A DNA stretch of 5,724 nucleotides from Pseudomonadota bacterium. GTDB lineage: Bacteria; Desulfobacterota; Syntrophia; Syntrophales; JADFWA01. The translations under genes were made by a program, and so were the position numbers. The notes under the pieces were generated by a model. That model did not search any database, was not told where the DNA came from, and saw only the letters and a program-made list of their open reading frames with translations. Location of the stretch: the NCBI GenBank assembly GCA_015222855.1, contig JADFWA010000235.1, positions 1-5,724 on the forward strand, in the 5' to 3' direction. Positions 5,163 through 5,724 of this stretch are shown in pieces. Numbering within the stretch: position 1 is the stretch's first letter; each line of letters begins with the position of its first letter.

Positions 5163-5724
5163 TTACAAAAATTCAAAGACAAATGTGACTATAATAAAAA
5201 CACCGCAGAATACCGGAACCATACCCCGCAATTTTGTTGTATTGAGAGCTACGGCTACACCGAGCAGTGGGAGGAAAAAGTATATGTATGTGAGGGCTGT
5301 CAACCCATTCCGGGGAATAAGGGGGAAGATATAGACGAGTGCCATTACACCTAAGACTAAAAAAACAAGGACAAAGGAAACCGTACAAAAAAACGTCTTT
5401 AACAATCCAAAAAGGTGCTTGCTTGAAATCCCCTCGATATCACCAATACCCGCATCTTCTACAGCCTTTTGAGACAACCTGTCATTCGACCTCATGATCC
5501 ATGCATCCATCTTCTGCCCCAGGATGCCGAAAGGAATAAACAAGAGGATTGAAAGGGCTATAAGTTCCCGGGATGAGTTACCCAGTTCCTTACCCGCCAA
5601 TATCGAACCGGCAGCAACAAGAACGGCAACCACAGAACAGTTCGGAGGCACATAGGCCCCAATAGGCAATCTATCAATCCACGGCAACTCTATTAAGGCG
5701 CCCGAAATGAGGCCTGTATACGGA
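5163..5724 (-). CDS. PTS system mannose/fructose/sorbose-family IIC component, C-terminal part (runs off right edge)
   Basis: The reading frame is open to the right edge, so 186 complete codons of a longer gene are visible; the TTG at 5687 is an internal leucine and not a start. The diagnostic stretch GALIELPWIDRLPIGAYVPPN matches the conserved region of mannose-family IIC proteins ('GALLELLWLG.LPIGAYVPPN'), which form the sugar channel in the inner membrane. After it come hydrophobic segments, counted from the L at 5687: about 19-32, 42-57, 96-124, 129-148 and 155-174, separated by a charged hydrophilic loop (58-92). About 60-70 residues would be missing from the N-terminus if the usual length of roughly 250 holds. 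No IID gene follows downstream, where IID often lies; the next gene is the acetyltransferase. Upstream PTS genes cannot be seen. The family call rests on one motif and topology. Confidence 0.75.
   Translation of the reverse strand, partial: PYTGLISGALIELPWIDRLPIGAYVPPNCSVVAVLVAAGSILAGKELGNSSRELIALSILLFIPFGILGQKMDAWIMRSNDRLSQKAVEDAGIGDIEGISSKHLFGLLKTFFCTVSFVLVFLVLGVMALVYIFPLIPRNGLTALTYIYFFLPLLGVAVALNTTKLRGMVPVFCGVFIIVTFVFEFL

Noticed and set aside
5163..5687. Complete small membrane protein starting at TTG 5687
   Set aside because: The frame stays open to the window edge and the upstream codons (GALIEL) continue the PTS IIC motif, so this is the end of a longer gene.

Overview
This window holds eight protein-coding genes, all on the minus strand, packed with short gaps or overlaps. 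The mix is a class 1B dihydroorotate dehydrogenase with its PyrK partner, a eukaryotic-type NADP isocitrate dehydrogenase, a mannose-family PTS IIC protein and frequent GTG/TTG starts. Together with micro-repeats in the gaps, this suggests a Gram-negative, probably anaerobic bacterium of the Desulfobacterota (delta-proteobacterial) kind. That assignment is inference from gene types, not from a phylogenetic marker.

In the direction of transcription (right to left) the order is as follows. First comes the C-terminal part of a PTS IIC membrane protein, which runs off the right edge. After a 65-base gap come a RimI-like N-acetyltransferase and pyrK, overlapping by 4 bases. After a 95-base gap with two palindromes comes pyrD. 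After a 131-base gap filled by a heptamer repeat come a metallo-beta-lactamase-fold hydrolase, an isochorismatase-family cysteine hydrolase and icd, joined by a 1-base gap and a 4-base overlap. Last is the N-terminus of rlmN, which overlaps icd by 38 bases and runs off the left edge.

Functionally, PyrK and PyrD together form the NAD-linked dihydroorotate dehydrogenase of pyrimidine synthesis. Icd makes 2-oxoglutarate and NADPH. RlmN methylates 23S rRNA and tRNA, and the acetyltransferase probably modifies a protein N-terminus. The substrates of the two small hydrolases cannot be read from the sequence. Their tight coupling to each other and to icd suggests one transcript.

Most of the window is ordinary housekeeping. 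The non-coding DNA is the unusual part. pyrD is flanked on both sides by repeat-like DNA: a period-7 array downstream that supplies its own last codons and stop, and two inverted repeats upstream. A third gap carries a period-8 pattern. I found no RNA gene, CRISPR array, transposase or clear terminator, and no evidence for a new multi-gene system.
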